DNA from: Pigoraptor vietnamica
Lineage: Eukaryota > Opisthokonta > Filasterea
DNA length: 14,505 nucleotides
Direction of reading: 5' to 3'
NCBI GenBank assembly: GCA_943704525.1
Contig: CALSCQ010001432.1
Span: forward strand, 1 to 14,505
Positions 10,178 through 14,505 of this stretch are shown here, one piece after another (positions within the stretch are counted from its first letter, which is position 1; each line of letters starts with the position of its first letter). A program made the translations under genes and the position numbers. The notes beneath the pieces are model-generated. The model saw only the letters and a list, made by a program, of their open reading frames with translations, was not told the origin of the DNA and did no database searches.

Positions 10178-10756
10178 CGCACACACATGTGTGTGTGTGT
10201 GCGCGGAAGCACCAAACACCACGCCCATACCTGTCAGCGTGTTCCGCACGGCAGTCTGCTGGTGCGACCGAAAGGGATGCGCAGGGCCCACGGCGGGCGC
10301 GAACATCTCCTCGTACTTTGGGTTGTATGCAACCACTTTGTCGTGGGGGTCGACGCGTCGCATGTCCACGAGGAGGTCATTCTGCACACACATACCGGCA
10401 AAAGTAAAGATACAATCAGCGTCACTTACACAGCTATACTCCTCAGTTGGCGCCAATGGTCTACGGACGCGTCCTCGGCAAATCAGCCACACAGCCACGG
10501 GGGCACACGAGAGCCCACGAGGGCACATGAACACACACACGATGCATAAACGTCCCCAAAAGCACACGAAGCACGTAAGCGCATCGAGACACTCGCTACC
10601 GTCACGGCGTCCACCCACCGCACTCGCCACTTCGGGCGCAATGTTCAGCCCCATCTTGGACTTGATGGCCGACAGCGACGGCGGCACTGCGGGCACAGCG
10701 TCCCCGCGGTGCTCGTCATCGCTGCCGTCGCTTCCGTACGCCGCAAGGGCGTCCAT
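7848..10756 (-). CDS. CDC40: pre-mRNA-processing factor 17 (CDC40/PRP17), WD40 splicing factor
   Basis: Nine exons rejoin to 1689 nt, 562 aa (human ~579): 10756-10619, 10381-10231, 9972-9764, 9656-9264, 9119-8972, 8879-8764, 8570-8360, 8277-8156, 8048-7848. The start has the context GCCACCATGG and gives [15 protein letters not shown], matching the acidic Ser-rich family N-terminus. Longer upstream in-frame reading is unsupported. Diagnostic blocks are [11 protein letters not shown] (~65-75), [24 protein letters not shown] (from ~98), [20 protein letters not shown] and [10 protein letters not shown]. Seven WD40 repeats run from ~258 to 562: [18 protein letters not shown], a repeat without the GH dipeptide ([12 protein letters not shown]), [38 protein letters not shown], and [19 protein letters not shown] ending in IKLWD. 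The family acts in the nucleus, in the spliceosome at the second catalytic step. Intron 4 is GC-AG. It is transcribed divergently from PEX1. Confidence 0.97.
9120..9263 (-). other. CDC40: GC-AG intron in CDC40 (intron 4)
   Basis: The donor AAG|GCACGT lies at 9263 and the acceptor TTCACAG ends at 9120. Phase-0 joining gives DGKIK|LWEVY, exactly the end of a WD40 repeat conserved in CDC40. The GT four bases further in (GTGCGC) would be phase 1 and frameshift. This is the strongest GC-AG case because the protein family fixes the junction. Confidence 0.93.
10115..10202. repeat. (CA)n(TG)n microsatellite in CDC40 intron 2
   Basis: A CA tract (10115-10187) switches directly to a short TG tract (10188-10202), so the junction is a perfect palindrome that could form a hairpin. 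It lies in the 258-nt intron 9973-10230. Most of it reads (GT)n on the CDC40 sense strand, starting about 28 nt after the donor. Confidence 0.97.
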
Positions 10757-10822
10757 GGTGGCAGTGCGTGCTCTTCTGCCGATCGCATGCCGAGTTGAAA
10801 AAGAAGAACAGATGGCGCTTTT

Positions 10823-10828
10823 CACGTG
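10823..10828. promoter_or_regulatory. CACGTG E-box/G-box in divergent promoter
   Basis: A palindromic hexamer bound by bHLH or some bZIP factors, 15 bp from the CRE-like octamer. A hexamer alone is weak evidence; its position in a 218-bp promoter beside another palindromic site raises its interest. Confidence 0.3.
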
Positions 10829-10842
10829 GGCTCGCGTGACCA

Positions 10843-10850
10843 TGACGTCA
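10843..10850. promoter_or_regulatory. TGACGTCA palindrome (CRE-like) in divergent promoter
   Basis: A perfect CRE octamer 87 bp upstream of the CDC40 start and 125 bp upstream of the PEX1 start. A palindromic site can serve both directions. It is one of four copies in the window. Confidence 0.55.
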
Positions 10851-10974
10851 CAGTGTGAACGTGCACGGCATGGTGAGTGTTTCAATATTACTACGGCCCA
10901 ACTACATCTTGAATAGGGGTAGTCTCAGCCGAACGAAGCACGAATACAAGCAGAGTCTCTTCCTCTCGCGCGGC

Positions 10975-11111
10975 ATGGCGGAGGCCGCGCCGAGTGCGCC
11001 CGTTACCCACGCGGCGCCTGCTGTCGTGCGCCTGACGCCACTTCGGACGTGTTTTGTGGCGCTGCCGCCGCAGTGGGCACATGACCTTGTGCCCCGACTG
11101 GCGGTGCGTGC

Positions 11112-11152
<41 letters not shown>

Positions 11153-11175
11153 TGTGTGTATGTGTGCGTGTGCGT

Positions 11176-11256
<81 letters not shown>

Positions 11257-14200
11257 TGTGTTGCAACAAGTTGTTGTGCGAGCATAGCTTGCTTTGTAGC
11301 ACAGTGCAGCGCATCTGACGATGCCGTCATGCCTCTTGACTCAGGAGCGTGGCCATGTCGTTGCCTTTGAGCTGCGTCCCGAGGGCGCGCGGAAGGGTCC
11401 CGTCGTCAGCTGGGCGGGCGATGCGTCCACACACGCGCAGCGCAGTGCGACTTCTGCGCATGCGACTGCATCGTTCGGGTCCTTTGGAGGGACACGGAGA
11501 GTAGACGGCGCGGTGATTGCGCTTGACCGCGCCTTTGCCGCGTGCGTTGGGTTGCAGGACGGCGACAAGGTGTGCAGTGGCGTGCTCTGCGCATCTTTGG
11601 TCTTGCTGCCATTATAGTCCGAGTGGAAGCGACTAAGTTTCGCATTGTGACTGCATGGGCTGCTTACTACATGCCCTTCGCTTAGTAACGGTCTGCATGC
11701 GGCGCAGGTGCAAGTTATTCCCACTGTTGTGAGCGCCGCACCCACCGCCATCAACGTCGCACCGGCAACGGAGGACGACTGGGAAGTGATTGTGGGTTCC
11801 TGCTGCTACGGCGCGGTTCCGTGTGACCAGCCACGTGCGTGCATGCAACAGCGCCCACGTGCGTGACACCGCCCCTTGTCGTTTACAGGATTCGAATGCC
11901 GGACTGCTCGAGGCGTCCCTTCTCGGCCAAGTGCGCGTGGTGTCCGTGGGCATGTCGGTGCCCCTCTGGATCCACTCGCAGCACGTGACCGTCCGCATCG
12001 GTGAGTGCGGGCGCCGATTGCCTTGCTCCACTTCCCTCTTCGTACGCGCATGGCTTTGCGAGCGCAGATGGGTTGTGGTTTGAATGAAAATTGACTCGCT
12101 GAGTCATTGCAGAGTCTGCTGAGGGGGTTGACGGTGCGAACGGGCGGCCGCTCCGACTCGACGAGGGCTGTGAGGTGCGCGTGGCTCCGCGCGTGCGGCG
12201 AAGACCCGAAGGCGAGAAAGAGGCGGCAAGGGCCAGCGCTGCAAAGGCCACCGGCGACGATGCAGCACTTCCGATACCCGGCGCGGCTGAGTCTGTGCGC
12301 GGGGGCGACCACGTGAGCACGTCAGCCACCCGCAACACCGCACCGTCCCCCTATCCAGTCCCAACTCGCCTGAACAATGGGTCACGTGAGGCGTTACCTG
12401 GTGCAGAGGATGCGATGGCCGCCGGCGTCGCCCATTTGCGCGCTGCATTTGCGGGTGTGTACCGTAGCGCGCTTTCGTCGCCGCCGCCCCTTGGCCTCCT
12501 CGTCCACGGGCCCGTCGGCAGCGGACGCACCGCCGTGCTCTGCGACCTGGCCGCTGTGTCCCAATCGGACGAATTCAGACGATCGGACGGCGCTTCGGTT
12601 CGCTGCTTTTTCGTGGCCTGCGGAGACATTGCGGGCGATGCGCGTCGTCCGCCCGTTGCGCTGCTTGCGGATGCGCTGGCAGTCGCAACACGCGCGCGTC
12701 CCTCCCTCCTTCTCCTGGACGACATTGACGCCATCCTGCGCCCCTCGCTGGACGGCGATCTCGATGCGTCGTCGGTGGCCGTGCTGCGCGCTCTCTCGGA
12801 GTGGCTGGAGGGTGAGAGCTCGTCACGTGGCTCTTGCGTGTGCACGCTGGTTGCATCGTGTCGGGACGGCGCCGCACTCTTGGCGATGTCCGCTTCATTC
12901 GGTCTGTTTGACGCGGCGGTTGCGTTGCGCAGTCCGGACACGGAAGGCCGCCGTGTTATTGTGCGAAATGCCCTGGCGTCGCGTGCTTGCGCCGTTCCAT
13001 CGGAAGGGCTCGATGCGCTGATCGGCGAAATCGCAGCCACGACAGAAGGATGCACTGTGGGTGACCTCGCGCGCTTGTGCGAACGAGTCTGCCAGGCGGC
13101 TGCAGTGCGTGCGGCCGCATCCGACGATTCGTCGCAGTCCGGGCGCATTGTCTTACCGGAGGACCTTGCCGTTGCGCGGAAGGGGTTTGCGCCTGCATCA
13201 TTGCGTGCACTGCAGGGCGCGAAGAAGGGCGGCGAGGGCGCGGCGTCGTCGTGCTGGGCGGACGTGGGCGGTCTGTCGGACGCAAAGGTGCTGCTCCAGG
13301 AGACGATCGAATGGCCCGCAAAGTACGCCCGGTTGTTTGCGCAGTGTCCGCTGCGCCACCGGTCCGGGGTGTTACTGTGAGTAGTCGTGCATGCCGTGCG
13401 TTTGTGGTCGTTGCCCCACGTGCACATGTGACGATACCCCGAACTGAACTGGACTATGGTGTGGACGTTGACGTTCTGTTCGGCGCCTTTGCAACGGTGT
13501 GTCACAGCTACGGCCCGCCCGGATGCGGCAAGACCCTCTTGGCAAGCGCCGTTTCCGCCGAGTGCGGCCTCGGCTATGTCTCTGTCAACGGACCCGAGCT
13601 GCTGGGAAAGTACATTGGCTCGAGCGAGGCGGCGGTGCGCGACCTCTTTGCGCGCGCCCGCGCTGCGCGGCCTTGTGTGCTGTTCTTCGACGAGTTTGAT
13701 GCGATTGCGCCCGTGCGTGGCTCTGACACCGCCGGCGTGGCCGACCGCGTCGTGAACCAACTGCTGACGGAACTCGACGGCGTCGAATCGGCCGGCGGGG
13801 TCTATGTCCTCGCCGCCTCCAGCCGTCCGGACATGATTGATCCCGCGCTGCTTCGCCCCGGTCGCCTCGATCGCTGCGTGCTCATCGGCCGCCCTCTCTT
13901 TCTCGAGAGGGCGGACATCTTGCGGGCAGTTTCGCGCCGCATGCGCGTGGACGCGTCCGTCGATTTCGAGCGCATCGCCGAGGCGTGCGAGGGATTCACC
14001 GGCGCCGATCTCCGCGGGTTGGTGGCGACGGCGCACATTGCGGCCGTGCGCGAGGCGGTGCTGGGCGACCATCAGGGCGGGGACTGGGCGTCGCTGCTGG
14101 CTGGCGGTGCCGCATCGTCGGGTGCGGAGGGCGCTGCGCATGGCGTCGCGGCGCCGGCCTTTGCCGTTGAGGGTCGCGCTGTCGGTGGCGCGGAATTGAC

Positions 14201-14285
14201 GGCGTCAGAGCGCGCGTCGCTCGTTGAAAGGGTGAGCAGGTTGCGAAAAGGGCGCGCGTGCATATCAGTGTGGATTGACTATTGA
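10975..14285 (+). CDS. PEX1: PEX1, peroxisomal AAA+ ATPase (C-terminus uncertain or off-window)
   Basis: Exons: 10975-11103, 11345-11569, 11708-11791, 11889-12000, 12113-13376, 13508-14231, then either reading on to TGA at 14283-14285 (863 aa) or, more likely, a GTGAGC donor at 14232 to an exon off-window (846 aa so far; yeast ~1043, human ~1283). Residues 1-~185 match the PEX1 N-terminal domain ([37 protein letters not shown]). D1 has Walker A GPVGSGRT (316-323, Lys replaced by Arg) and Walker [10 protein letters not shown] (D386, D387). D2 starts at CWADVGGL and has GPPGCGKT (607-614), [24 protein letters not shown] (D666, E667), [15 protein letters not shown] and RPGRLDR (721-727), all PEX1-like. 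The ELTASER end matches the start of the family's C-terminal segment. PEX1 works with PEX6 at the peroxisome membrane to extract ubiquitinated PEX5. The start at 10975 is chosen because upstream in-frame codons show no homology. Confidence 0.95.
11104..11258. repeat. (GT)n microsatellite in PEX1 intron 1
   Basis: This interrupted GT/GC tract begins at the splice donor itself (GTGCGTGCGTGCGTG) and fills the first two thirds of the 241-nt intron 11104-11344. It reads (GT)n on the PEX1 sense strand. Confidence 0.97.
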
Positions 14286-14470
14286 GTTTTGCGCATGGAA
14301 ATTCGCATGTGTTCTGAATACCTCTGGCTTCTTGTGGGGACCAGACCTTGAAACCGGCGCCTATCCCCACTCGTCCCTTTATGTTCTATGTTCGGGGTCT
14401 CTGGCTCTATTCTATGAAGTTTTGCGTATGCAATTTGCATGCCCTTCAAGACCAGACCTTGGAACCCGCG

Positions 14471-14474
<4 letters not shown>
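14286..14474. repeat. diverged direct repeats downstream of PEX1 exon 6
   Basis: Block A (GTTTTGCG.ATG.AATT.GCATG) occurs at 14286-14308 and 14419-14440. Block B (GACCAGACCTTG.AACC, then GCGCC) occurs at 14339-14361 and 14450-14472. The spacing differs by about 22 bp, so one copy carries an indel. The region would lie in a PEX1 intron or 3' flank. I see no gene in 14286-14505. Confidence 0.8.

Positions 14475-14505
<31 letters not shown>
14471..14505. repeat. poly-C run at right edge of window
   Basis: Thirty-five consecutive C run to the last base. It directly follows the second copy of the direct repeat. It may be real or an assembly or sequencing artefact at a contig end; another C run (16 bases) lies at 623-638. 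Confidence 0.97.

Larger units (their letters stand above)
10757..10974. promoter_or_regulatory. divergent promoter region of CDC40 and PEX1
   Basis: Only 218 bp separate the two divergent start codons, so both core promoters must lie here. It contains CACGTG (10823-10828) and TGACGTCA (10843-10850) within 28 bp of each other, near the middle. There is no clear TATA box. Shared regulation is inferred from the geometry. Confidence 0.7.

Noticed and set aside
10757-10885. In-frame upstream extension of CDC40 to 10885
   Set aside because: The extension has no homology to the family. The ATG at 10756 has a strong GCCACCATGG context and gives the expected acidic N-terminus, and the extension would cover most of the divergent promoter.
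12351-14141. A 596-codon open frame antisense to PEX1
   Set aside because: It mirrors the high-GC codon use of PEX1 exons and even crosses a PEX1 intron. Its translation is Arg/Ala/Ser-rich with no recognisable domain, as expected of a shadow frame.
14269-14505. A frame open from a possible acceptor CATATCAG to the window end as a last PEX1 exon
   Set aside because: The implied intron (14232-14268) would be only 37 nt, half the shortest seen here. The translation does not resemble the PEX1 C-terminus and covers the direct repeats and poly-C.

Overview
The window is eukaryotic nuclear DNA from a unicellular organism (protist or alga) that has peroxisomes, is GC-rich, is dense in introns and is full of (CA/GT)n microsatellites. 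The evidence is four split genes whose reading frames rejoin exactly across 31 inferred spliceosomal introns (about 69-370 nt). Two of the genes are core eukaryotic genes, CDC40/PRP17 and PEX1. I cannot place the lineage from sequence alone. The window starts inside an (AC)n tract and ends inside a run of 35 C, so it may be a whole contig bounded by simple repeats.

Layout from left to right. (1) 350-980, minus strand: a two-exon gene for a small (166 aa) alpha-helical protein that resembles the MLKL-type four-helix-bundle N-terminal domain. (2) 981-1726: intergenic, with a long (GT)n tract and a TGACGTCA palindrome. (3) 1727-7411, minus strand: an 18-exon gene for a 1067-aa ATPase with two intact AAA modules. 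They are preceded by a helical region that looks like two copies of the winged-helix module found in bacterial double-AAA proteins. (4) 7412-7847: intergenic, with a 12-bp palindrome around TGACGTCA. (5) 7848-10756, minus strand: a nine-exon CDC40/PRP17 gene (562 aa, seven WD40 repeats, second-step splicing factor). (6) 10757-10974: a 218-bp divergent promoter with TGACGTCA and CACGTG. (7) 10975 to at least 14231, plus strand: PEX1, the peroxisomal AAA ATPase, whose last exon or exons probably lie beyond the window. (8) 14286-14505: diverged direct repeats and poly-C.

The genes do not form an obvious pathway. CDC40 (splicing) and PEX1 (peroxisome import receptor recycling) are housekeeping genes sharing a promoter region. 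The two minus-strand genes at the left are less usual, and there is no evidence in sequence that they work together. The most distinctive genome-level signals are three. The splice donor follows GTGNGY, with G at +5 in every intron. At least three introns are forced by frame to be GC-AG, with a fourth likely. The octamer TGACGTCA occurs four times, including once upstream of every gene start. I see no tRNA, rRNA, CRISPR array, transposase or reverse transcriptase.
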